Below, one piece after another: positions 32,957 to 39,825 of a stretch of 64,000 nucleotides of DNA (within the stretch, counting starts at the first letter, position 1; every line of letters begins with the position of its first letter). Origin of the DNA: Paludibacteraceae bacterium (GTDB lineage Bacteria; Bacteroidota; Bacteroidia; Bacteroidales; Paludibacteraceae). The position numbers and the translations under genes are program-made. Location of the stretch: contig CAJOEJ010000007.1 of NCBI GenBank assembly GCA_905233375.1, forward strand, positions 1 to 64,000. The letters run 5' to 3'. Under the pieces are notes generated by a model. It did not search any database, had not been told where the DNA came from, and saw only the letters and a list, made by a program, of their open reading frames with translations.

Positions 32957-33763
32957 ATGGAAATACAGAAGATTCATAGTATTCAAGAGATATCCAAACA
33001 GTACACGACAGGTGATCTGCCGGTGTTGGTATTGTGTTCGGACGCGCAACAATACATTTGCAAATACATGCGTGCAAACGCAACTATTGCCTATAAATTA
33101 GCGTGCGAATATATCGGGGCTGTTTTTGCCGAGGCATGGAAAATCAACACCCCTCCATTTGCATTGGTCCAGATTCATCCACAACATTGGAATGCTCTAT
33201 CTGCATCGCATAATTCATCCGTTCCATCCATTGGATTTAGGAAATTAGACGGCGTTATCGATATTACTCCGACTTCATTCTCCCAAGTGGAGACTAGCGC
33301 GGGTACTCTATATCAACTAATGAGAATCGCCCTTTTCGATTTCTGGATTGCAAATGAGGATCGTACATACAACAACGCGAATCTGCTATATGATGTCGAA
33401 AACGCACAATTGATTTCTATTGATTACGGTGGAATACTGAACAATGTCACGTTTGATTTCCCGCTTTCGCAGTTAACGGAGACGGATAGTATCCTCGGAG
33501 CTGACATCTTTTCGCATATTATTAAATCTGTTTCGCCCAAACAATTGGCAGCGGCAGCGACACGATTAAAAAAAGATTATTCACAATGTATAAATCGTAG
33601 CAAACGGCAAGTTGGATTATTGGAAAACATGCCCAAAGAGTGGGCTGTACCGAACATAAAAGTAGATACTAAAGTAGAAGAATTGTTCTCGCCGGAATGG
33701 ATTAGTACCACATGGGAGAACTTTGTAGAATGTTTAAAATCAAATAGCCATTATGGAAAATAA
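32957..33763 (+). CDS. HipA-like kinase
   Basis: This 268-residue protein starts at ATG 32957, just after the promoter. It resembles the short HipA-like kinase family that pairs with DUF3037 proteins. Kinase-like motifs are visible: YICKYM (possible ATP-binding Lys), FDFWIANEDRTYNNANLLYD (catalytic loop with D and NN), and LISIDYGGIL (metal-binding Asp). The C-terminal ~70 residues are helical. HipA proper phosphorylates a glutamyl-tRNA synthetase; the target here is unknown. It overlaps the next gene by 11 nt. Confidence 0.75.
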   Translation: MEIQKIHSIQEISKQYTTGDLPVLVLCSDAQQYICKYMRANATIAYKLACEYIGAVFAEAWKINTPPFALVQIHPQHWNALSASHNSSVPSIGFRKLDGVIDITPTSFSQVETSAGTLYQLMRIALFDFWIANEDRTYNNANLLYDVENAQLISIDYGGILNNVTFDFPLSQLTETDSILGADIFSHIIKSVSPKQLAAAATRLKKDYSQCINRSKRQVGLLENMPKEWAVPNIKVDTKVEELFSPEWISTTWENFVECLKSNSHYGK

Positions 33764-34103
33764 TCTTCAATATAGTATTATTTATGCCGATATTCGTCCT
33801 GAGATTCAAGAACGATTAAGTTTGGGTATTCTTACGATAGAAAATAATCGGGTACAGGTACGCCATTCTGAAAAGAAATTGCGGATACTCAAGCAACTTT
33901 ATACCCCGAAAGAGTATAAAGCAATTGCTTCTATTGTGCGTAGTTTGCGCGAGTTGGTTTCTGTGGAGACTCTGAAATATCTCACACGTTACTCTAACAA
34001 TTTAATATCCTTTTCGCCCATTCAAAATATTGATAAGTCACAGACCAATATCAATGGCAAATGGCTGTACAGGAATTACGTGTACAATGCTGCAAACGCA
34101 TAA
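33753..34103 (+). CDS. DUF3037 family protein
   Basis: This 116-residue protein starts YSIIYADIRPEIQERLSLGILTI, the pattern of DUF3037 proteins (YSxxxYxPD...ExxNxGxxx). DUF3037 genes often follow a HipA-like kinase gene, as here with an 11-nt overlap. Its role, as partner, substrate or antitoxin of the kinase, is not established. The end of the gene lies only 14 nt before the next start. Confidence 0.75.
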   Translation: MENNLQYSIIYADIRPEIQERLSLGILTIENNRVQVRHSEKKLRILKQLYTPKEYKAIASIVRSLRELVSVETLKYLTRYSNNLISFSPIQNIDKSQTNINGKWLYRNYVYNAANA

Positions 34104-34116
34104 AAGTTACAAAACG

Positions 34117-34752
34117 ATGATGGACGAAAGACGTTACGACAGAGAAGATCTGCAGGAAGCATTACGGGTGTTGCGAAGCGGCGGGATCATCGTGTATCCG
34201 ACGGATACAGTATGGGGTATAGGCTGCGATGCGACCAACGAAGAGGCGGTCAAGCGGATCTATGCGCTCAAGCAACGCGAAGACAGCAAGTCAATGCTTG
34301 TGCTGTTGGACAGCGCAGCTAAATTAGATTATTATGTGGATGTGCCGGAGACGGCGGAGATGCTATTGGATGTACAAAGGGACAATGTACAAGGTACAAA
34401 GGATGCAGAGGAGGATGAATTAACCGAGGCGAGCAAGCCGTTGACGATTATTTATCCGAATGCGCGGCATCTGGCACCGAACCTGATTGCAGAGGATCGG
34501 AGTATCGGTATCCGCATCACGAACGAGGCGTTCAGCAAGGCATTGTGCGCGCAGCTGAAACACCCGCTGGTATCGACGAGCGCGAACATCAGCGGTCACC
34601 CCACGGCACATTTCTTCCACGAGATAGAAGAGGCGATATTGGACGGCGCAGACTATGTGTGCCGGTTCAGACGCGATGACGAGACGCCCCATGAGCCGAG
34701 CAGTATCATCAAGATTAACTCTGATAATTCGTTTCGAATCATCAGGGAATGA
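34117..34752 (+). CDS. Threonylcarbamoyl-AMP synthase (Sua5/YrdC/YciO)
   Basis: This 211-residue protein makes threonylcarbamoyl-AMP for the t6A37 modification of tRNAs reading ANN codons. Motifs: GGIIVYPTDTVWGIGCDATNEEAVKRIYALK, then SKPLTIIYPNARHLAP and STSANISG. I choose the MMDERR start at 34117; longer starts overlap the DUF3037 gene. Near residues 86-104 is a stretch (DVQRDNVQGTKDAEEDE) not found in the family, encoded by ACAAAGG-type repeat DNA at 34370-34404; it lies in a loop before the SKPLT motif. Confidence 0.9.
   Translation: MMDERRYDREDLQEALRVLRSGGIIVYPTDTVWGIGCDATNEEAVKRIYALKQREDSKSMLVLLDSAAKLDYYVDVPETAEMLLDVQRDNVQGTKDAEEDELTEASKPLTIIYPNARHLAPNLIAEDRSIGIRITNEAFSKALCAQLKHPLVSTSANISGHPTAHFFHEIEEAILDGADYVCRFRRDDETPHEPSSIIKINSDNSFRIIRE
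34370..34404 (+). repeat. Heptanucleotide repeat inserted in the Sua5 gene
   Basis: GTACAAAGGGACAATGTACA and GGTACAAAGGA units interrupt an otherwise well-conserved enzyme in frame. Confidence 0.8.
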
Positions 34753-34790
34753 TGCATTGGTTATTGGTGATTGGTAATTGGTTATTGAAG
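34752..34790 (+). repeat. Heptanucleotide repeat (GATTGGT type)
   Basis: ATTGGTTATTGGTGATTGGT and further units fill the gap between Sua5 and the sugar-transferase gene. Confidence 0.8.
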
Positions 34791-34794
34791 ATTT

Positions 34795-36066
34795 ATGACC
34801 CTTAGACGGAAACAACAAATATGGTATGTATTGGCGGACTTGCTGAGCAGCGAGTTGGTATGGCTGTGTTTTTTGGGATTCCGCTGGATGGTCTATGAAG
34901 GGCGTGTCGGAATCCTGGAAGACGTGCTGATTCCTGCTTTTGACTTCAGTTTGCCGCTGATCATCTATCCGATGGTTTGTCTGCTCATTTACTACCTTTC
35001 GGGTTATTACCTGCGTCCTTTCCAGAAGCCCTTATGGCGGGAGTTCCTGAGGACGTTAGTATCGGCTGTCGTCATTTCACTGCTGTTCTTCTTTATTATC
35101 ATCATAGACGACGAGGTGGAGGGGTACAACCGGTATATAGTATCGTTGGGCGTGCTGTTCGGTCTTCAGTTCGTACTCAGTTACCTTCCCCGTTTGAGTA
35201 TTACCCTGCTCTCCCGTAGCCGCGGTGTGCTGCGCACAAAGACCGTACACACGCAGGAGGAGGTACGTTTGCTGAAAGCCGGCGAACAAGACGAGGTGAT
35301 CATCGACCTGCCCAAAGGCTACACGGACAGCGAGTTATATACACTGATCGCGGAGTTATACCCTTTGTCATGCGAGATCAGTATGGTTCCGCGCGTGTAC
35401 GACATGCTCACGGGTGCGGCGCGTATCGGTCATCTGGACCGCCCGTCGCTCATCCGTATCACCGAACAATCGATGAGCGATGCCGAGTTATGCATCAAAC
35501 GGGCGTTTGACATCGCGGCATCGGCGGCAGGATTGGTTCTGCTGTCTCCGCTGATGGCGATTATAGCGCTGCAGGTCAAGTTGTCCTCCAAAGGTCCTGT
35601 TTTCTACAGCCAGGAACGTATCGGTCAGTACGGGATCCCCTTCCGTATCTATAAGTTCCGCACGATGGTATCGGACGCCGAATCAGACGGCGTGCCTCAG
35701 ATCACGCAGGACAATGACCCGCGTATCACAAAGGTAGGCGGCTGGCTGCGCAAGTACCGTCTGGATGAACTGCCGCAGTTATGGAATATCCTTCGCGGCG
35801 ACATGTCAATCGTGGGACCCCGTCCCGAACGCCCGTATTTCATCCGTCAGATCATGGAGAAAGCGCCCTATTACTGCCTGTTATACAAAGTGCGTCCGGG
35901 TCTGACCAGCTGGGGTCCTATCCGCGTAGGGTACACGGACACGATGGACAAGATGATCGAGCGGCTGAACTGCGACATCGTGTATGTAGAGAACATGTCG
36001 CTGCTATTGGATCTGAAGATATTGTTTTTTACCGTAGGAGTGATTCTACGGGGGAAAGGGAAATAA
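34795..36066 (+). CDS. Polyprenyl-phosphate sugar-1-phosphate transferase
   Basis: This 423-residue initiating glycosyltransferase moves a sugar phosphate to undecaprenyl phosphate, starting exopolysaccharide or O-antigen assembly at the inner membrane. About four N-terminal TM helices lie in the first 125 residues. A reduced nucleotide-binding-like middle follows, then one membrane helix (RAFDIAASAAGLVLLSPLMAIIAL) and the catalytic domain (FYSQERIGQYGIPFRIYKFRTM, ITKVGGWLRKYRLDELPQLWNILRGDMSIVGPRPE, PGLTSWGPI). It is the only glycan-assembly gene here. Confidence 0.92.
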   Translation: MTLRRKQQIWYVLADLLSSELVWLCFLGFRWMVYEGRVGILEDVLIPAFDFSLPLIIYPMVCLLIYYLSGYYLRPFQKPLWREFLRTLVSAVVISLLFFFIIIIDDEVEGYNRYIVSLGVLFGLQFVLSYLPRLSITLLSRSRGVLRTKTVHTQEEVRLLKAGEQDEVIIDLPKGYTDSELYTLIAELYPLSCEISMVPRVYDMLTGAARIGHLDRPSLIRITEQSMSDAELCIKRAFDIAASAAGLVLLSPLMAIIALQVKLSSKGPVFYSQERIGQYGIPFRIYKFRTMVSDAESDGVPQITQDNDPRITKVGGWLRKYRLDELPQLWNILRGDMSIVGPRPERPYFIRQIMEKAPYYCLLYKVRPGLTSWGPIRVGYTDTMDKMIERLNCDIVYVENMSLLLDLKILFFTVGVILRGKGK

Positions 36067-36128
36067 CCCCTCCCTACCCCTCCCCTCAAGGGAGGGAAAA
36101 TGATTGGTGATTGGTAATTGGTGAATAT
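36066..36128 (+). repeat. Hairpin repeat copy 6 followed by GATTGGT heptamers
   Basis: CCCCTCCCTACCCCTCCCC, then TCAAGGGAGGG, starts after the stop; GATTGGTGATTGGTAATTGG follows directly, so both repeat families sit side by side. Confidence 0.8.
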
Positions 36129-36299
36129 ATGAACTTTGATGAATCGATAGGACGCGCGGAGACTATTATCGCGCAATTAGAACAAGCGCAGGCAATCAGT
36201 ATGGACGAATACAAGCGCTTGGCGAATGAAGCAACCGCTTTGCTCAAACAATGCAAAGCCGAGATAGACGGCATGGAAAAGAATATAGAAAACATATGA
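36129..36299 (+). CDS. xseB: Exodeoxyribonuclease VII small subunit
   Basis: This 56-residue protein (start MNFDESIGRAETIIAQLEQ; upstream in-frame codons are repeat DNA) has the XseB pattern: FDESIGRAETIIAQLE, then ISMDEYKRLANEATALLKQCKAEI. It forms helical bundles with XseA to degrade single-stranded DNA. xseA is not in this window. Its stop overlaps the pepO start (ATGA). Confidence 0.85.
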   Translation: MNFDESIGRAETIIAQLEQAQAISMDEYKRLANEATALLKQCKAEIDGMEKNIENI

Positions 36300-38329
36300 G
36301 AAAAATCATTTTTACGCTTACAGCGTTTATCGCAATGACAACAGCTTACGCTCAACAGACTACCGGTATCGACCTGTCCAATCTGGACAGGACGGCGGTA
36401 CCCCAGAACGATTTTTACCAATTCGCTTGCGGCGGATGGATGGCAAACAACCCTTTGACGCCCGAATACAGCCGTTTCGGTTCGTTCGACAAGTTAGCGC
36501 TCAATAACCTGGAGCAAGTGAACGGACTTATTCAGGAGATCGCAGCGAAAGTACAAAGTGACAAAGGACAAGGTACAAAGGCAGGAAGCATCGAGCAGAA
36601 GATCGGTGACCTGTACAACCTCGCAATGGACACCGCCCGCCGGGACCGAGAGGGTATCGAAGCGGTAAAGCCGTCCTTGGCGGAGATAGCAGCGATCCAA
36701 TCCCGCGAGGAGTTGTCGCAGGTGTTAGGTGCGTCGATGGACTACAGCTTGTGGGCGATGTACGTGGATGCCGACGCAATGAACAGCTCGATGAACATCC
36801 TCAATTCGTACCAGAGCGGTTTCTCGTTGGGAGAGAAAGAGTACTACCTGGACGAGGACGAGCACACCGTTTCCATCCGCACGGCGTATGTGGCGTACGT
36901 GGAGAAACTGTTCCGCTTGTTCGGTTTTGAGGACGCGGCTGAACGTGCCCAGACGGTGCTCCGCCTGGAGACGCGTCTTGCGAAAGCGGCATACAGCAAC
37001 GTGGAACTGCGCGACCCGCAGATGAACTACAACAAGATGACGGTAGAAGAGTTGCAGGAATTAGTTCCACAGGTCAACTGGAAGGTTTATTTCAAGGCAT
37101 TGAACGTGGAATTAGACAGTTTGTCGATCGGTCAGATACCTCATATGCAGGAAGCAGGACGAATGCTGGAAGACGAGCCGTTGGAGGATCTGAAGACACT
37201 CTTCACCTGGCAGACGATCGAAGGCGCGGCATCGTATCTGACGACGGAGATCTACATGACGAGTTTTGATTTCTACGGCAAGGTTCTGTCAGGTCGCGAA
37301 GAACCGAGTCCGCTGTGGAAACGCGCCGTAGGAATTGTAAACGGTACGTTGGGCGAGGCGGTAGGACAGATGTATGTCGCCAAGTATTTCCCCGAGGAGA
37401 ACAAAGCGCGTATGTTGGCACTCGTACACAACTTGCAGAAAGCATTGGGAATCCGTATCGAGAACTTAGCCTGGATGTCCCGCGAGACGAAAGACAAAGC
37501 GCTGGAGAAACTGAATGCAATGACCATCAAGATCGGGTATCCGGACACATGGCGTGACTACAGCGCCTTGGATATCAACGCAGCGGACACGTATTACGCA
37601 AACCTGCAGCGTGCCGCCAAGTTCGAGCAGGCATACAGCCTCAGTTACTTAGGCAAACCGGTGGACAAGACCAAATGGTACATGACGCCGCAAACGGTGA
37701 ACGCGTATTACAACCCGTCGAGCAACGAGATCTGCTTCCCTGCTGGTATTCTGCAATATCCGTTCTTTGACATGAGTGCGGACGATGCATTCAACTACGG
37801 CGCTATCGGCGTAGTCATCGGTCATGAGATGACGCACGGCTTTGACGACCAGGGCTGTCAGTTTGACAAAGACGGCAACATGTCCAACTGGTGGACGGCA
37901 GAAGACAAAGCGGCGTTTGACGCCCGTACGAAAGTCATGGAAGAGGCGTTTAACAAGATCGAAGTGGCTCCGGGTGTGCATGCAAACGGTGCGTTCACGT
38001 TAGGCGAGAACATCGCCGACCACGGCGGTTTGCAGGTGTCGTTCTTAGCGTTCACGCTGAACGAGAAGGCGAAGCCAAAGAAAGAGCGTCTGAAGACATG
38101 TGACGGTTTCACACCGCAACAACGTTTCTTCTTAGCGTACGCGAATGTATGGGCTGGCAATATCCGTCCAGAGGAAATCCTGAACCGTACGAAGAGTGAT
38201 CCTCACTCGTTAGGTCGCTGGCGCGTGAACGGAGCGCTACCGCAGATTAATGCCTGGTACAAGGCCTGGAAAGTAACCTCCCAAAGCCCCCTGTACGTCA
38301 AACCAAAGGAACGGGTGAGTATATGGTAG
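36296..38329 (+). CDS. M13-family zinc metallopeptidase (PepO-like)
   Basis: This 677-residue secreted endopeptidase has the signal peptide MRKIIFTLTAFIAMTTAYA. The zinc motif is HEMTH from residue 510 (GHEMTHGFDDQG), the third ligand is in GENIADHGGL (~571), and the family motif SDPHSLGRWRVNGAL is near the C-terminus. VQSDKGQGTKAG (~85-96) is encoded by ACAAAGG repeat DNA at 36549-36583 and looks inserted. It lies in the oligopeptidase N-domain, so it is probably tolerated in a loop. The ATGA overlap couples it to xseB. Confidence 0.93.
   Translation: MRKIIFTLTAFIAMTTAYAQQTTGIDLSNLDRTAVPQNDFYQFACGGWMANNPLTPEYSRFGSFDKLALNNLEQVNGLIQEIAAKVQSDKGQGTKAGSIEQKIGDLYNLAMDTARRDREGIEAVKPSLAEIAAIQSREELSQVLGASMDYSLWAMYVDADAMNSSMNILNSYQSGFSLGEKEYYLDEDEHTVSIRTAYVAYVEKLFRLFGFEDAAERAQTVLRLETRLAKAAYSNVELRDPQMNYNKMTVEELQELVPQVNWKVYFKALNVELDSLSIGQIPHMQEAGRMLEDEPLEDLKTLFTWQTIEGAASYLTTEIYMTSFDFYGKVLSGREEPSPLWKRAVGIVNGTLGEAVGQMYVAKYFPEENKARMLALVHNLQKALGIRIENLAWMSRETKDKALEKLNAMTIKIGYPDTWRDYSALDINAADTYYANLQRAAKFEQAYSLSYLGKPVDKTKWYMTPQTVNAYYNPSSNEICFPAGILQYPFFDMSADDAFNYGAIGVVIGHEMTHGFDDQGCQFDKDGNMSNWWTAEDKAAFDARTKVMEEAFNKIEVAPGVHANGAFTLGENIADHGGLQVSFLAFTLNEKAKPKKERLKTCDGFTPQQRFFLAYANVWAGNIRPEEILNRTKSDPHSLGRWRVNGALPQINAWYKAWKVTSQSPLYVKPKERVSIW
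36549..36583 (+). repeat. Heptanucleotide repeat inserted in the PepO-like gene
   Basis: GTACAAAGTGACAAAGGACA, then AGGTACAAAGG. It is the same word and reading frame as in the Sua5 and BspA-like genes. Confidence 0.8.
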
Positions 38330-38330
38330 A

Positions 38331-38400
38331 ACCCCTCCCGACCTCCCCTCAAGGGAGGAGAATGATTGGTCATTGGTTATTGGTCATTGGTTATTGAAAA
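38331..38400 (+). repeat. Hairpin repeat copy 7 followed by GATTGGT heptamers
   Basis: CCCCTCCCGACCTCCCCTC, then AAGGGAGG, followed by ATTGGTCATTGGTTATTGGT units. Confidence 0.8.
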
Positions 38401-38430
38401 AAGAAAAGTCCGCGGTGGCGGACTTTTCTT
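38401..38430. terminator. Bidirectional intrinsic terminator
   Basis: A 13-bp stem AAGAAAAGTCCGC/GCGGACTTTTCTT with loop GGTG lies between the convergent PepO-like and HIT genes. Confidence 0.9.
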
Positions 38431-38431
38431 T

Positions 38432-38839
38432 TTAGGCTTTCTCGATCGCCTCGGCGATGGAGTTGGCGATGAATGCCATCTCTTCGGCGGACAGGGAGAG
38501 CTTGGGATTGGAGAAGAGCATATCTTTCTCCGATTTCATCGGCACAAGGTGGATGTGTACGTGGTTCACTTCCATACCCAATACCGCTACGCCTACGCGT
38601 TTGCAACCGGTAGCGGCTTTGATGCCTTTTGCCACTTTCTGGGCAAAGAGCATCAGGCTGGATAGTTGCTCGGCGCTGAGGTCGAAGATATAATCCGCTT
38701 CGGGTTCAGGCAGCTTGGGGATGACCAAGGTGTGCCCTTTGACGAGGGGGTTGATATCCAGGAACGCGTAGTTCTTGTCGTCCTCCGCTACTTTGTAGCT
38801 GGGGATTTCGCCTTTGATGATTTTGGTAAAGATGGTCAT
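38432..38839 (-). CDS. HIT family protein
   Basis: This 135-residue protein belongs to the HIT superfamily of nucleotide hydrolases/transferases. The histidine-triad motif HVHIHLVPM is near residue 94, with TIFTKIIKGEIPSYKVAEDD near the start and DINPLVKGHTLVIPK in the middle. HINT-type members cleave AMP-amines. It follows greA on the same strand with a gap filled by ACGATTG repeats; this pairing is common in Bacteroidota. Confidence 0.93.
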   Translation of the reverse strand: MTIFTKIIKGEIPSYKVAEDDKNYAFLDINPLVKGHTLVIPKLPEPEADYIFDLSAEQLSSLMLFAQKVAKGIKAATGCKRVGVAVLGMEVNHVHIHLVPMKSEKDMLFSNPKLSLSAEEMAFIANSIAEAIEKA

Positions 38840-38842
38840 ACA

Positions 38843-38886
38843 AATTGACGATTTGACGATTTACGATTAGACGATTGATGGACGAT
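38843..38886 (-). repeat. Heptanucleotide repeat (ACGATTG type)
   Basis: On the plus strand, TTGACGATTTGACGATTTAC and further units fill the gap between the greA stop and the HIT start. Confidence 0.8.
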
Positions 38887-39357
38887 TTAGAGGGAAATCT
38901 CGAGGATTTCGAACTCAATGAGTCCTGCTGGTACCTGTACCTGCGCAATTTCGCCTACTTTCTTTCCCATCAACCCTTTCGCGATCGGTGTCGTAACGGA
39001 GATCTTTCCTTCGAGAGCGTTCGCTTCCCCTTCCGTAACGAGCTGGTATGTTTTCTCCATACCCGTACTCTTCATGCGCACGCGCACTTTGGTAAGGATC
39101 TGCACTTCGTTGGTGTTGATGTCCGCAGCATCGAGAACTCGTGCTTCGGAAAGGCGCAATTTGAGTTGCGCAATCTTCGTTTCGAGTGCTCCCTGTGCCT
39201 CTTTAGCGGCATCATACTCGGCGTTTTCGCTCAAGTCGCCTTTCTCGCGCGCCTCGGCGATCGCCGCAATAATGCGGGGTCGCTCCACCGTCTCCAGATG
39301 CTGGAGCTCTTCTTTCAATTTTTTCAGACCGTCTTCGGTCATGTAAGTTACAGCCAT
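38887..39357 (-). CDS. greA: Transcription elongation factor GreA
   Basis: This 156-residue protein reactivates backtracked RNA polymerase by stimulating transcript cleavage. The N-terminal coiled coil has the acidic tip in REKGDLSENAEYDAAKEAQ (catalytic Asp/Glu in DLSENAEY). The C-terminal FKBP-like domain ends KGLMGKKVGEIAQVQVPAG. Length is normal. Confidence 0.97.
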   Translation of the reverse strand: MAVTYMTEDGLKKLKEELQHLETVERPRIIAAIAEAREKGDLSENAEYDAAKEAQGALETKIAQLKLRLSEARVLDAADINTNEVQILTKVRVRMKSTGMEKTYQLVTEGEANALEGKISVTTPIAKGLMGKKVGEIAQVQVPAGLIEFEILEISL

Positions 39358-39509
39358 TCGCTGCTGGCTATCGCTCGCACGACTTCGCGTTAAACGCTTG
39401 TATAGTGCTACGCGATGCCCTCGCTCTTAAGTCCGCAAAACTGCGTTTTACGTCCTTAGACAAGGACCCTCTTAACCAGCCAAGAGGTTTTAAAAATTAT
39501 TTACTATTA
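39358..39509 (-). other. Hairpin-rich spacer between greA and the small gene
   Basis: No gene is supported. Several perfect inverted repeats are visible: GTCCTT-AGAC-AAGGAC, GCGTT-TA... -AACGC, AAAAC-TGC-GTTTT and CCTCTT...AAGAGG. These could be terminators or processing sites in the greA leader. Confidence 0.4.
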
Positions 39510-39605
39510 TTAATATTTACGATTCAAAATCTCACTGGCGATGATCGCTTTGCGAACTTCGTCTTCATCCGTCAAGTCCGGAAGTATGTTTTTTTCCTCT
39601 GTCAT
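39510..39605 (-). CDS. 31-residue small protein
   Basis: Reading on the minus strand from ATG 39605 to TAA 39510 gives a short acidic-then-basic peptide: MTEEKNILPDLTDEDEVRKA, followed by an 11-residue end IIASEILNRKY. The end resembles small Bacteroidota proteins I recall with EVRKAIIxSEILNRKY, so I think it is real. It has its own promoter (39775-39806) and a ~160-nt leader with two copies of a 22-nt repeat. It may be co-transcribed with greA. Function is unknown. Confidence 0.6.
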   Translation of the reverse strand: MTEEKNILPDLTDEDEVRKAIIASEILNRKY

Positions 39606-39626
39606 AAAAAAAAGGGCATTCGCCTC

Positions 39627-39708
39627 GGCTTTTGTCTAAAAACAATAGACTTGTTATTCTATTCTTTTTATACAAAATCCATAGCTGGCTTTTGTCTAAA
39701 AACAATAG
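39627..39708 (-). repeat. Two 22-nt direct repeats, 60 bp apart, in the small-gene leader
   Basis: Identical copies at 39627-39648 and 39687-39708 begin GGCTTTTGTC and end AAACAATAG. On the minus strand each can form a short TTGT...ACAA hairpin. Confidence 0.8.
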
Positions 39709-39774
39709 GAAACTTCACAGCCTCCTATTGCCATTAAACCTAAACCTTAACTATGAAAATTTTTGTTTTCGGTG

Positions 39775-39806
39775 CAAAAGTACTGCTTTTATTTGACATA
39801 GCCAAA
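39775..39806 (-). promoter_or_regulatory. Promoter for the small gene (and greA?)
   Basis: On the minus strand: -33 TTTG (39806-39803, TTTGGCTATGTC), 20-nt spacer, -7 TACTTTTG (39782-39775). Confidence 0.75.
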
Positions 39807-39825
39807 TTTTTTTGCAAAAAAATGC

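Noticed and set aside
39627..39708. CRISPR-like pair of 22-nt repeats with a 38-nt spacer
   Set aside because: Only two copies, shorter than most CRISPR repeats, no cas genes, and they lie in the leader of a small gene.
39405..39737. 110-codon plus-strand frame before miaB
   Set aside because: It runs antisense over the promoter, leader repeats and 31-residue gene, and its ends coincide with hairpins; the minus-strand reading is better supported.
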